From Epilithonimonas vandammei (lineage in GTDB: Bacteria; Bacteroidota; Bacteroidia; Flavobacteriales; Weeksellaceae), in assembly GCF_003860525.1 (NCBI RefSeq), contig NZ_CP034161.1, positions 2,480,001 through 2,544,000 on the forward strand: DNA of 64,000 bases. The letters are read 5' to 3'. This document shows positions 54,001 to 62,642 of this stretch, piece after piece. The notes below the pieces were generated by a model. The model was not told where the DNA came from and searched no databases. It saw nothing but the letters and a program-made list of their open reading frames with translations. How positions within the stretch are numbered: position 1 is the stretch's first letter; each line of letters opens with the position of its first letter. The position numbers and the translations under genes were made by a program.

Positions 54001-57000
54001 CCGTGACTGAAACCAAATCTTTGAAAAATGGAGTTTTGGAATATGAAACGGTGATTCCGAAAGATGAAAGTATTTCAAGAGTGAATTTACAATTCCAATT
54101 GGTTGCATTTAATGATATAAAAACGGAATCGGTTGATTTGAAAATCGCGGACAGCCAAGATGATTTGAAAATTGAAACGGTTACTTTCCGAGACAAATTA
54201 CAGCCTGGACAAAAAGAAAAATGGACGATAAAAATATCTGGCGCTGATAAAGAAAAAATCAATGCTGAAGTTCTAGCGAATATGTATGATAAATCACTTG
54301 ACCAATTTGCTGTGAATTCTTGGAATTGGCAAGGATTCTATTCTCAGTTTTTCCAGAGTTCTTATAATTTGAATGAAGGATTGTCTCAAGAAAATTATAA
54401 TAAAAATTTTAAATATTTAAAAGATTATAATATTAGTAATCCTCAATTCAATTGGTTTGATGGAAGTATTTATGGAGCTGGAACATCTATTAGAATTAGA
54501 GGTTTAGCTTCAAATAAAGTTTACGCTGAATCTAGAATGATGGATATGGCATTACCTGCGCCAGTAAAAATGGCAAAAGTGGAAACTCCACCACCTCCGA
54601 TAGAAAAACAGATGGAAAATAGCCCACAATCACCAAATGAAATTAAAAATAAAAAAGAAGAAAACTTAGACAAAATCCCAGTTCGTCAAAACCTCAACGA
54701 AACAGCCTTTTTCTATCCAAATCTTCTAACAGATAAAGACGGAAATGTGTCATTCGAGTTCACTTCTCCGGAAGCTCTGACACAATGGAAAGTAATGTTT
54801 TTAGCTCATACCAAAGATGCGAGAAGTGCAATTTTGGAAAAATCGGTTGTGACACAGAAAGAATTTTCTATTACTCCAAATTATCCAAGATTCTTACGAG
54901 AAGGCGACGAACTGAATCTTCAAACTAAAATCTCAAGTCTGGTTAATCAAAAGTTAACTGGTTTTGCACAATTGCAGATTTTGGATGCATTTACAAATGA
55001 AGATATTTCAGAAAAATTCGGAATCAGCCAATTGACAGCAGTTTCCGGATATAATAAAGAACAATCTTTTTCTTTAGCTGAGAATGGAAATGCATCTGCG
55101 ACTTGGAAACTGAAAGTTCCTAATAATGTTTCTTCAATTATTATTAAAATCATCGCAAAAGGAGAACCCCTAAATCCCCTAAAGGGGACTTCATTCTCCG
55201 ATGGTGAACAAAAAGCAATTGCCGTTCTTCCAAACAGAATGCTAGTGACCGATGCACTTCCGATTTTTGTAAAAGAAGGACAGACAAAAACTTTCACTTT
55301 GGAAAATCTGAAAAACTCGAATTCTAAAACTCTGACTAATGTTTCCAATACTTTGGAATTAACAACCAATCCGATTTGGGAAATTATGTTCGCGCTTCCA
55401 AGCCTGAAAGATGATACGAACAATTCTGCAGATGTTATTTTCAACAAATGGTTTGCGGATGTTTTGGCTTCGGAGATTTTTAAAGCGAATCCAAAACTTA
55501 AAACTGTTTTTGATGAATACCAGTCCAAAGGTTTATTGACTTCGAATCTTGAAAAAAATCAGGAACTGAAACAATTGTTATTGGATGAAACGCCTTGGGT
55601 TTTAGAATCGAAAAATGAAACGGAACAAATGGCGAAAATTTCGCTTCTATTTAATTCCAATATGATGCGTAACTCCATCAATGATGATTGGTCAGAGTTG
55701 GTAAAACTGCAAAATCCAGACGGCGGATTCAGTTGGTATCAGGGTTACCCGAGTTCTTATTATACTTCGCTTTATATTTTGAAAAATCTTGGAAGAATCA
55801 ATGAATGGCTGAAAGGAAATCTTTCTGATTATCAAAGTTCTGAACAGAAAGAAATGGTAAAAAAACTGGTTTCTTATGTGGATAATGAAGTGAATAAATA
55901 TTGGCGAACAGATAAAGATAACGTTTGGAATAACTTCGTTCTCGATTATCTGGATACACGCCATTATTGGGAAAAAGAATACGCATTGAAAGGTAAAGGA
56001 GCAACTTTGAAAACGGCGGTAATTGCAAAAGCGAAAAAAGCCGACATTAAAGATTTCACATTCTTTGGTTTGCACAGAGCTGCTTTGTTATTCAATCAAT
56101 ATGGTTTGAAAGAGGTTTCCAAAAAGCTAATGACTTATTTAAAAGAAACTTCGACAGAAACTGAAAATCAGGGTGTTTATTGGAAACAAAACCTGAACGA
56201 CTGGGGCTGGTATTCTTCCAAAACAGTGAATCACGCCGGCGCAATTGAAGCGTTCCAAAAACTGACACCGATGGATGAAAACTTTATCGAAGAAATGAAA
56301 ATCTGGCTGATTACGCAGAAAGAAGTTAATTCCTGGGGAAATTCCAGAGGAACAGCAGAAGTTATTTTTACGATTTTGAATTCAGGGAAATCTTGGACTT
56401 CTAATGAAAGTGACAAAGCAGAAATCACTTGGGGCGGAAAACAATTGAATCCTCAAACGCAAGCGACAGGTTATGTGAAACAAACTGTAACTTCTGATAA
56501 TTTGGATAAAAATCTATCCACAGTTACAATCAAAAAAGAAAGTGCAGGAATTGTTCAGGGTGGATTGTTCTGGCAATATTATGAAGACCTTGATAAAATA
56601 AAATCTTCGGAAAGTTATATTTCGATTTCTAAAGAATTGTACAAAAAAGTGAAAACTGAAAATGGTGAACAATTAATGAAAATCAATGAAAATTCGCCTA
56701 TTAAAGTTGGAGATAAAATTACTGTAAGAATGATTTTGAATACGGATAGAAATATGGAATTCATTCATCTGAAAGATATGCGAGCTGCAGGTTTTGAACC
56801 GCTGGATGTGATTTCTGGTTACCAATGGAAGAATAATCTGGGATATTATCAATCCACAAAAGATGCCTCCACCAATTTCTATATCGAATATATGCCAAAA
56901 GGAAAATATGTTTTCGAATATGATTATGTTGCTAATGCAAGTGGAAAATTCTCAAACGGCATTACTACGCTTCAAAACTACTATGCTCCGCAGATGAACG

Positions 57001-57038
57001 CGCATACGCAGGGAACAAAGGTTGTGATTTCAGAATAA
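51045..57038 (+). CDS. Large bacterial alpha-2-macroglobulin family protein
   Basis: A 1997-residue secreted protein: signal peptide MKILKSLLVFLLIFATMNFS without a lipobox. Macroglobulin domains with MG2-like IFLDRKIYRPGQIVYFKVIA occupy the middle, and the A2M core (FYPNLLTDKDGNVSFEFTSP, LTQWKVMFLAHTKDAR) is near residue 1230. A TED-like helical domain has LQNPDGGFSWYQGYPSSYYT. I see no CxEQ thioester motif. Bacterial A2Ms are envelope protease traps. At least four stretches read through dispersed intergenic repeat sequence in frame (about 51449, 52416, 53721 and 55166). Single-gene unit. Confidence 0.9.
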   Translation: MKILKSLLVFLLIFATMNFSAQNYYDQQWKKIEDNYKKGTYKSNLPIILEIQNQALKDNNAIQIIKSLKAEFSITKQTYDDTKNDENSKFFAKLQSTETKLKGDEKQLFHLLTLEFIKDYYQNNSWKINQKTNIDTSTSLSAEQYLEQIETWSKLDFKNYLSKNYSELEKENSALKKISMQKYKEIFDESDNLDYFPTLSDWYNYNYIEFLRNQNLFTPNELKLNSTKINSIFDSEIASLSGNSQLYFKHQKINYQCELNNCKDKFAQLEKLVEDESVKGDYKVLIIDDMIEILQQKEDYKLALIWANDAKELYPKSKFLNNITNKENQIKNPQLNIFYENETQSNKPIHIVAEGKNVRQFSLNIYEVKDDTQGFLNYVFDSYKTPFAKVKKSLVRKDQFTLPESFDFKTHKTSLELKALPAGIYLAEYVVENSVKSNFYFIVSDSKIIFSKKDALLPFDKLKTGLAQDDNSGGNILKLVNNENGKAFANENLEIVEYVRGKPIVKHSVKTDASGNFKFPNSENKEYYRNFLVKNGSNYSMINVYGYDNGNRNKSENQESAQIFLDRKIYRPGQIVYFKVIATGINGETQKVKTLEKVPLNITLNDANGEKLQTLKLTTNEFGSVNGSFTLPKNKLNGNFNIEVDNEDDNSDYNISGYTDFNVEEYKRPKFEVTFDPIKDEYKYGQTIELKGKAMMFSGVPLSNSTVNYEIKKQNIRWRYFWWYPRGNDNENSILGDVKTNEKGEFTIKIELKKDETLDGIQIDNYAVNASVTDINGETQSANTNVKVASVSHYITANEIGNTFSDEAVKLNVDTKNYNDQVLKKSYNVKLEKLAEPKQIFRDNFASAVQDLPKLSKEEFVQKFPHDRFDKNDDVKNWKIEKQLINRIENPSTDNQQLTTNLDLGKIEAGTYKLQLYNIEGKDTIKTEQFFKVWDKKSLGQNQNPFLEVIKPTQDFKRGEKAKVFVYSAIPDAVVNIFIQNGKGETVTETKSLKNGVLEYETVIPKDESISRVNLQFQLVAFNDIKTESVDLKIADSQDDLKIETVTFRDKLQPGQKEKWTIKISGADKEKINAEVLANMYDKSLDQFAVNSWNWQGFYSQFFQSSYNLNEGLSQENYNKNFKYLKDYNISNPQFNWFDGSIYGAGTSIRIRGLASNKVYAESRMMDMALPAPVKMAKVETPPPPIEKQMENSPQSPNEIKNKKEENLDKIPVRQNLNETAFFYPNLLTDKDGNVSFEFTSPEALTQWKVMFLAHTKDARSAILEKSVVTQKEFSITPNYPRFLREGDELNLQTKISSLVNQKLTGFAQLQILDAFTNEDISEKFGISQLTAVSGYNKEQSFSLAENGNASATWKLKVPNNVSSIIIKIIAKGEPLNPLKGTSFSDGEQKAIAVLPNRMLVTDALPIFVKEGQTKTFTLENLKNSNSKTLTNVSNTLELTTNPIWEIMFALPSLKDDTNNSADVIFNKWFADVLASEIFKANPKLKTVFDEYQSKGLLTSNLEKNQELKQLLLDETPWVLESKNETEQMAKISLLFNSNMMRNSINDDWSELVKLQNPDGGFSWYQGYPSSYYTSLYILKNLGRINEWLKGNLSDYQSSEQKEMVKKLVSYVDNEVNKYWRTDKDNVWNNFVLDYLDTRHYWEKEYALKGKGATLKTAVIAKAKKADIKDFTFFGLHRAALLFNQYGLKEVSKKLMTYLKETSTETENQGVYWKQNLNDWGWYSSKTVNHAGAIEAFQKLTPMDENFIEEMKIWLITQKEVNSWGNSRGTAEVIFTILNSGKSWTSNESDKAEITWGGKQLNPQTQATGYVKQTVTSDNLDKNLSTVTIKKESAGIVQGGLFWQYYEDLDKIKSSESYISISKELYKKVKTENGEQLMKINENSPIKVGDKITVRMILNTDRNMEFIHLKDMRAAGFEPLDVISGYQWKNNLGYYQSTKDASTNFYIEYMPKGKYVFEYDYVANASGKFSNGITTLQNYYAPQMNAHTQGTKVVISE

Positions 57039-57150
57039 GAGATAAACGTAATGATAGGAAAAGGCTTCAATTATTTGAAGTCTTTCTTATTTTAAATCGT
57101 TAAAAAATTAAACAGATTTCATAATTTTTATTATTTTAGCAAAAAAAAGT

Positions 57151-57597
57151 ATGAAATTAAAGTTTCTTTTATACTTTTCTTTATTGATTCACTTATTTTC
57201 TTGTCAAAATGCAAAAATGAATAGTGGTAATTTCGAGATAAAGGAAGTAGAATTTGAAGAGATCAATCATGTGAATATTAAACTAATTGATTCTGAATTT
57301 AAGATTTTAAAATCTCAGACTGAAATCAATAATATTTACGAAATCATTAACGCCAATAATCCTTCTCCAAGAAAAAATCCAATTCCATCTTTTGAAGAAA
57401 ATGAAACTTATATTGTTTTACAACCTAAAATTGAACGATTGGACTTCACGGTTTCAAAGGTTTCAGAAAACAATCAAAATTTAGACATACAAATTCAGCA
57501 ATCTGATAATCCTGAATTTAAAAATAAAAAATATCCTGCAATCATCATTAAGCTTAATAAAAAAAGCAATTACAATAGTGTAAAAATTAAAAAATAA
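57151..57597 (+). CDS. Small hypothetical lipoprotein
   Basis: A 148-residue protein with signal peptide and lipobox (LLIHLFSC at residues 11-18), then a hydrophilic Asn/Lys/Glu-rich domain (EINNIYEIINANNPSPRKNP, NETYIVLQPKIERL). No family is recognised. It lies 22 bases before the protease gene and may be co-transcribed with it. Confidence 0.65.
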   Translation: MKLKFLLYFSLLIHLFSCQNAKMNSGNFEIKEVEFEEINHVNIKLIDSEFKILKSQTEINNIYEIINANNPSPRKNPIPSFEENETYIVLQPKIERLDFTVSKVSENNQNLDIQIQQSDNPEFKNKKYPAIIIKLNKKSNYNSVKIKK

Positions 57598-57619
57598 GAT
57601 AATTAAAATTATATTAACA

Positions 57620-59848
57620 ATGAACAAAAAATTACTATTTTCAGTAGGTGTAATGTTCTCGGGAATGTTGTTCTCGCAGAAAAATTACTGGAAGCAAGTG
57701 TCAGGCGTTGACAACAAACAGCCAGTTTATGACAAAACAGCAACGCCTTCTAAATATAAGCTTTTCAAACTAAATATTGAGGACATCAAAGCGGATCTTG
57801 CAACAGCTCCAAAACGTTTTTCCAATGATGAGTCTTTGGTCTTAAAATTCCCAACAGCAGAAGGAAAATTGGTAGACTATGTTGTACAAGAGGCTTCTGT
57901 AATGGATCCTGCCTTACAGGCTAAATATCCCAACTTAAGATCATATCTTGGATACGAAAAAGGAAACTCCGGAAACTCTATCCGTTTCAGTGTTTCGCCT
58001 TATGACGGTGTGAACGTGATGTACTATAATGCTGGAAAAACAGCTTATCTGGATGCTTACACCCAAGATAAATCTACTTACATGGTTTATAATCGTGAAG
58101 ATTTGGGACCTAATCTTAAAGGATTTGTGTGTGGTTACAAAAATCCAGAGGTTGAAAATATTGTTTCAGAACCAGTTCCACAGTCTTTGGTACAGGATGG
58201 TCAATTCAGAAATTACCGACTTGCATTATCATCAACAATGGAATATTCCAGATATCACATCATTAGAGCTGGGCTAACAGGAGGAACTGTACAGCAAAAG
58301 AAAGAAGCAGTTTTAGCGGCTATGAATACGACAATGACGAGAGTAAATGGTGTTTATGAAAAAACCATTTCTCTTACCATGACAATGATTCCTAATAATG
58401 ATCTATTGCTTTCTATAGATGTTGATGCTTATGGTCCCGGATTTACTAATGACAGTGGATCAACATTATTAAATGAAAATCAAGCATTTGTAGATCAAAC
58501 AGTAGGAAGTTCTGCTTATGATATCGGACATATTTTCAGTACTGGTGGTGGTGGTATTGCTCAGCTTAGATCACCTTGCGTTACAGGAAGTAAAGCACGT
58601 GGTGTAACAGGAAGAAGCGCACCTAGAACTGATGCGTTTGATATTGATTATGTTGCTCACGAGATGGGTCACCAATGGGGCGCACAACATACATTTGACA
58701 ATTCATGCGCAGGTAACAGGACTGCAACAACATCTGTAGAGCCAGGAAGTGGAAGTACCATTATGGCTTATGCTGGTATTTGTGCTCCAAATGTACAAAG
58801 TAAAAGTGATGCATACTTCCACGTAGTGAGTGTTAACCAAATGTATAGCAATATTACGACCGGATCAGGTGCGGGCTGTGGTGTGAAGACAGCTAACAAT
58901 AATCAGGTTCCAGTGATACAACCATTGACAAATTATTCTATACCAAGTGGGACAGCTTTCATTCTTACTGGTAACGCAACAGATCCTGATGGGGATGCGT
59001 TAACTTACCTTTGGGAACAAACAGATGTCAGAGGTCTGACAACATCTGAAGCACCTATTTCTACACAAACATCTGGAGCAGTTTTTAGATCATATTCTCC
59101 TACAGTTTCTAGCTCTCGTCCGTTCCCAACAATGACTGCTATCTCTGCAGGTACATTGGCACCAACTTGGGAGGTTATTCCTACAGTTGCAAGAAATCTT
59201 AATTTCGCTCTTTTTGTGAATGATAACAAAGCAACAGGAAATCAAGCCGCTCGAGCTAATATGATTGTTACTGTGACCAATGTAGCACCTTTCAAAGTAA
59301 CTTCTCAAACAGCAGCAGCTAATTATAACGGAGGTTCTACTCTTCCTGTCACTTGGGATTTTGAAGGAACTACTGCTACCCCAATTAATACAGAAAACGT
59401 ACAGATTCTTTTGTCATCTGATAATGGTCTGACTTTCCCAACTGTATTGGCAGAAAGCGTTCCTAACAATGGAAGTGCGAACGTAGTACTTCCAAATGAG
59501 AATAATGGTAATGCTAGAATTATGGTTAAAGCTATTGGTAATATCTTTTTTGCGGTGAATGCTACAAGATTTAACATCAACAAAGATTTGGCAGTAAACG
59601 AATCTGCATTCAACAAAGGTTTTGCAATCTATCCAAACCCTGCAAAAGGTGAAATTAATATCTCTTTGAGCAAGGTTAACAAAGGCGCTAGTTATCAAAT
59701 TGTAGATCTTTCTGGAAAACAAATTTCTAATGGATCTTTGGAAAATGAAAAAACTCAGGTTAATATTTCTAATTTGAAAACTGGAACTTACAGAGTAGTT
59801 ATCTCTAACAATGGAGAAACAACAAGTAAAAATCTTATTGTTAAATAA
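57620..59848 (+). CDS. Secreted reprolysin-type zinc metalloprotease with T9SS tail
   Basis: A 742-residue protein: signal peptide, a pro-region (residues ~20-190), then a metzincin catalytic domain with HEMGHQWGAQH (H347, H351, H357) and a downstream TIMAYAGIC Met-turn. Next come cadherin/Ig-like beta domains (ATDPDGDALTYLWEQTDVRG) and a C-terminal type IX secretion sorting domain (FAIYPNPAKGEINISL, GTYRVVISNNGETTSKNLIV). It is exported across the outer membrane by the T9SS and acts as an extracellular peptidase. All zinc ligands are present. Confidence 0.93.
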   Translation: MNKKLLFSVGVMFSGMLFSQKNYWKQVSGVDNKQPVYDKTATPSKYKLFKLNIEDIKADLATAPKRFSNDESLVLKFPTAEGKLVDYVVQEASVMDPALQAKYPNLRSYLGYEKGNSGNSIRFSVSPYDGVNVMYYNAGKTAYLDAYTQDKSTYMVYNREDLGPNLKGFVCGYKNPEVENIVSEPVPQSLVQDGQFRNYRLALSSTMEYSRYHIIRAGLTGGTVQQKKEAVLAAMNTTMTRVNGVYEKTISLTMTMIPNNDLLLSIDVDAYGPGFTNDSGSTLLNENQAFVDQTVGSSAYDIGHIFSTGGGGIAQLRSPCVTGSKARGVTGRSAPRTDAFDIDYVAHEMGHQWGAQHTFDNSCAGNRTATTSVEPGSGSTIMAYAGICAPNVQSKSDAYFHVVSVNQMYSNITTGSGAGCGVKTANNNQVPVIQPLTNYSIPSGTAFILTGNATDPDGDALTYLWEQTDVRGLTTSEAPISTQTSGAVFRSYSPTVSSSRPFPTMTAISAGTLAPTWEVIPTVARNLNFALFVNDNKATGNQAARANMIVTVTNVAPFKVTSQTAAANYNGGSTLPVTWDFEGTTATPINTENVQILLSSDNGLTFPTVLAESVPNNGSANVVLPNENNGNARIMVKAIGNIFFAVNATRFNINKDLAVNESAFNKGFAIYPNPAKGEINISLSKVNKGASYQIVDLSGKQISNGSLENEKTQVNISNLKTGTYRVVISNNGETTSKNLIVK

Positions 59849-59865
59849 TTAACGATAAATACCAA

Positions 59866-59899
59866 CAAAAAAACCAACTTCATTAGAAGTTGGTTTTTT
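59866..59899. terminator. Bidirectional terminator between convergent genes
   Basis: AAACCAACTTC and GAAGTTGGTTT form an 11-bp perfect stem with a 4-base loop, flanked by A- and T-runs. It serves the protease gene on the plus strand and the barrel-protein gene on the minus strand. Confidence 0.88.
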
Positions 59900-59922
59900 G
59901 TTTTATAGGTAATAATCAAATA

Positions 59923-60513
59923 TTAAAATCCATATTGCAATCCAATTTGGAAGCCGCTATTTCTTAGCTGTTTGTCACTATTTTTCCAACTTGTAGAACC
60001 GTTCTTTTTAATATCTGTAAAACCAATAATGTATCTAGCTCCAATTGCCATATTATTGAATTTGAAACCCAATCCAATCCCTCCACTGAGATCTAATTGG
60101 TTATAAGCATCTTTATCTTTCTCGATTATCGTTTTACTATCACTTTGGTATTTATTTTTGTTACCAATCAAAACGCCAAACTGAGGTCCACCTTCTACAT
60201 AAAATTTTGGAATCAATTCAAACTGAAACATAATTGGCATTGATAAATAATTAAGATTCAGCGTGTGTGATGTATTACCATTCGTATATTTTACACCCAT
60301 ATTGTTGTAAATTAATTCTGGCTGAATACTAAATAAAGCATTAACCGGCGCATTCATATACAATCCTGCATAAAAACCAATTTTGGAATTGGTATCTCCC
60401 CAAGTATTTTCTTTACTTATCGTAGAAATATTAGCACCACCTTTCACTCCAAATGATTGTGAATAAGCCAAAGACATCACCGTTAATCCCAACATCGCAA
60501 ATATTTTCTTCAT
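59923..60513 (-). CDS. Outer-membrane beta-barrel (porin-family) protein
   Basis: A 196-residue protein: signal peptide MKKIFAMLGLTVMSLAYSQ, then alternating amphipathic strands (FGVKGGANIST, GFYAGLYMNAPV, FSIQPELIYNNMGVKY, MPIMFQFELIPKFYVEGGPQ) and a C-terminal GFQIGLQYGF ending in Phe. It matches the OmpW/PorT-like barrel family of flavobacteria. It is a paralogue of the next gene. Confidence 0.88.
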   Translation of the reverse strand: MKKIFAMLGLTVMSLAYSQSFGVKGGANISTISKENTWGDTNSKIGFYAGLYMNAPVNALFSIQPELIYNNMGVKYTNGNTSHTLNLNYLSMPIMFQFELIPKFYVEGGPQFGVLIGNKNKYQSDSKTIIEKDKDAYNQLDLSGGIGLGFKFNNMAIGARYIIGFTDIKKNGSTSWKNSDKQLRNSGFQIGLQYGF

Positions 60514-60553
60514 ATATATAATCGTTTATCAAGAACAAAAATATAAATTTGAA

Positions 60554-60582
60554 ATAAAAAAAGACCGAATAAATCGGTCTTT
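60554..60582 (-). terminator. Terminator of the second barrel-protein gene
   Basis: AGACCGA (60562-60568) pairs with TCGGTCT (60574-60580). The minus-strand read continues into a T7 tract. Confidence 0.75.
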
Positions 60583-60607
60583 GTTGCATTAAATATTTTT
60601 AATAAAA

Positions 60608-61288
60608 TTAGAATTTGTAAGACAATCCAACTTGGAATGTATTATTTCTGTTCTTATTGTTATCATTGTTTGTAGAAGTTGTTCCGTTAGATCCGTCATT
60701 CTTCTTGTTGATATCTGTAAATCCAGCTACATATCTAGCATTGATACCAAAATTAGGAGTGAAGTTAAAACCTAAACCAAGACCAGCTCCCATATTAAAG
60801 CTGCTATAGTTGTCTTTTATGTCCTCAGATGAATTTGTATTTTGATTAGTTGTAGAACCATTGACTACCGTCGTATTGATATCTTTCGCTTTAGCACTTA
60901 CTAAGAATCCAAACTCTGGACCTGCTTCTAGATAAAATTGTGGCGTTGCTTTAAACTGAAACATAATCGGAACTGTAATATAATCCAAATTTAGTTTTGC
61001 ATCTTCTCTGTAGTCGATTGTATTTCCTAAAACTGTTCCAGTATATCTCCTTGTAACCTTAGAACCTAATTGACTATATAAAACCTCAGGTTGGATACTG
61101 AATTGTTCTGATAAAGGCGCATTCATAAAAACACCACCATAGAAACCAGCTTTTGATTTTGAATCTTCATAACCATCATCAGAGATTGATGAAATGTTAA
61201 GACCCGCTTTTAAACCGAATGACGGACTAGTTTGTGCAAATGCAAATGTTCCCGCTACTAAACCTAGTCCTAAAAATAACTTTTTCAT
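60608..61288 (-). CDS. Outer-membrane beta-barrel (porin-family) protein, paralogue
   Basis: A 226-residue protein with signal peptide MKKLFLGLGLVAGTFAFAQ and the same strand pattern as its neighbour (FGLKAGLNISS, GFYGGVFMNAPL, FSIQPEVLYSQLGSKV, VPIMFQFKATPQFYLEAGPE, terminal FQVGLSYKF). It is longer because of an Asn/Thr/Ser-rich loop near residue 140 and another near 205. The two genes, 94 bases apart and each with a terminator, arose by tandem duplication. Confidence 0.88.
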   Translation of the reverse strand: MKKLFLGLGLVAGTFAFAQTSPSFGLKAGLNISSISDDGYEDSKSKAGFYGGVFMNAPLSEQFSIQPEVLYSQLGSKVTRRYTGTVLGNTIDYREDAKLNLDYITVPIMFQFKATPQFYLEAGPEFGFLVSAKAKDINTTVVNGSTTNQNTNSSEDIKDNYSSFNMGAGLGLGFNFTPNFGINARYVAGFTDINKKNDGSNGTTSTNNDNNKNRNNTFQVGLSYKF

Positions 61289-61449
61289 AATTTCAAATTT
61301 TAAATTTTGTTTTACGAATGGGATACTTTCAAATTCTTTGCCAAAATTCCTGAAACCAGATTTACTAAGTTGCTACAGACTGCCATTTATTAATGTAAAA
61401 TATTTATTTTCAATCAAATAAAAATAGTATTCATTGAATAACAAGATCA

Positions 61450-62493
61450 TTAATCACCCATATTTTTATAGAATTCCAAGACTAAAATAATCTGTTCAGC
61501 GTTCACTTTTTGGTCATATAAGCAAGATCCGATACCATTAATAAGAGAAAAATTAATATTTCCGTCTTCATTTTTTTTATCATTAAACATCAAATCCATG
61601 ATTTCTGCATTTTTAAATTCAGAAATGTCAATATAAGGAAATAGTCTTTTTATCTTGCTGATGATAACAGATGAAACATCAACATCCAGCAGACCACATA
61701 AAAACGCAAGATGCGTTTCACAGATCATTCCTAGCGCTACAGCTTCTCCATGAGGAATCAGGTTTCCTTTTTTCAGAAAAAGGCTTTCTACTGCGTGACC
61801 AATCGTATGGCCGAAGTTGAGAATCTTACGAACATTCTCTTCTTTAAAATCTTTGGTTACAACCTCATTTTTGATTTCCATACTCCTTTGGATAAAAGGT
61901 TCGATAAACTGCGGTGCAATTTTTTCTACAGAGATCAAATCATTCCAATGCTTTTCATCGGCTATCAGTCCATGTTTCAGCATTTCTGCAAAGCCACTTC
62001 TCAGTTCTTCAAATTTTAAAGTGTCTAGAAATTTGGGATAAAATAAAATAGCCTCTGGCAAAGCAAATGTTCCGATAACATTTTTAAGATATTGGTGATC
62101 TATTCCTGTTTTGCCCCCGATTGATGCATCGCACATTGCAAGGAGCGTGGTTGGAAGATTAATGAAGCGGATTCCTCTTTTATAAGTAGAAGCTACAAAA
62201 CCGCCAAGATCGGTTACCACTCCACCACCAAGGTTAATCAATAAAGATTTTCTGTCGGCTTCCATTTCAGAAAATATTTCCCAAAGTTGAGTCGCAGTTC
62301 CAATATTTTTATTTTCCTCGCCTGCCTCGATTTCAATCACTTCAAAAGGTGCATCGGTTTCCAGATTGGGAAGTAAAATTGGCAAACAATGATTGTGCGT
62401 ATTCTCATCTACCAAAATAAAAATTTTGCTTGGATTGAGTTGACTTATATATTCATTAAGACTTGTGAAATCTTTATCCAATTCTTTTATCAT
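61450..62493 (-). CDS. aroB: 3-Dehydroquinate synthase
   Basis: A 347-residue enzyme of the shikimate pathway that cyclises DAHP to 3-dehydroquinate with NAD and a divalent metal. EAGEENKNIGTATQLWEIF, NLGGGVVTDLGGFVASTYKR, LPTTLLAMCDASIGGKTGID and NFGHTIGHAVE (metal-binding His) are intact. ATG 62493 is chosen; TTG two codons earlier is also open. Confidence 0.95.
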   Translation of the reverse strand: MIKELDKDFTSLNEYISQLNPSKIFILVDENTHNHCLPILLPNLETDAPFEVIEIEAGEENKNIGTATQLWEIFSEMEADRKSLLINLGGGVVTDLGGFVASTYKRGIRFINLPTTLLAMCDASIGGKTGIDHQYLKNVIGTFALPEAILFYPKFLDTLKFEELRSGFAEMLKHGLIADEKHWNDLISVEKIAPQFIEPFIQRSMEIKNEVVTKDFKEENVRKILNFGHTIGHAVESLFLKKGNLIPHGEAVALGMICETHLAFLCGLLDVDVSSVIISKIKRLFPYIDISEFKNAEIMDLMFNDKKNEDGNINFSLINGIGSCLYDQKVNAEQIILVLEFYKNMGD

Positions 62494-62526
62494 AACCAAA
62501 ATTTCAACAAAAGTAAGAACAAAAAA

Positions 62527-62563
62527 GATAATAGATATTAGATATTAGACATTAGATATCAGA
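62527..62563. repeat. Short tandem-like TTAGATAT repeats
   Basis: Variants of AGATATTAGATATT and TTAGACATTAGATATC follow one another between aroB and lpd. Such degenerate 10-base repeats are a common low-complexity feature of flavobacterial intergenic DNA. Confidence 0.55.
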
Positions 62564-62592
62564 TATTTTATCATAATTATTTATTAAAAATA

Positions 62593-62617
62593 AAAAAGAG
62601 AAGCAAAACTGCTTCCC
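62593..62617 (-). terminator. Terminator of lpd
   Basis: GAAGC (62600-62604) pairs with GCTTC (62611-62615); on the minus strand a T6 run follows. It begins about 26 bases after the lpd stop. Confidence 0.6.
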
Positions 62618-62642
62618 TTTATAAATGTATTGACGTAAAATA

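Noticed and set aside
54947..55528. 193-codon minus-strand frame inside the alpha-2-macroglobulin gene
   Set aside because: It is antisense to a well-supported coding region and shows no domain pattern or start context.
51045..57038. Thioester (CxEQ) motif in the alpha-2-macroglobulin
   Set aside because: No such motif was found on reading the protein, so a covalent trapping mechanism is not claimed.
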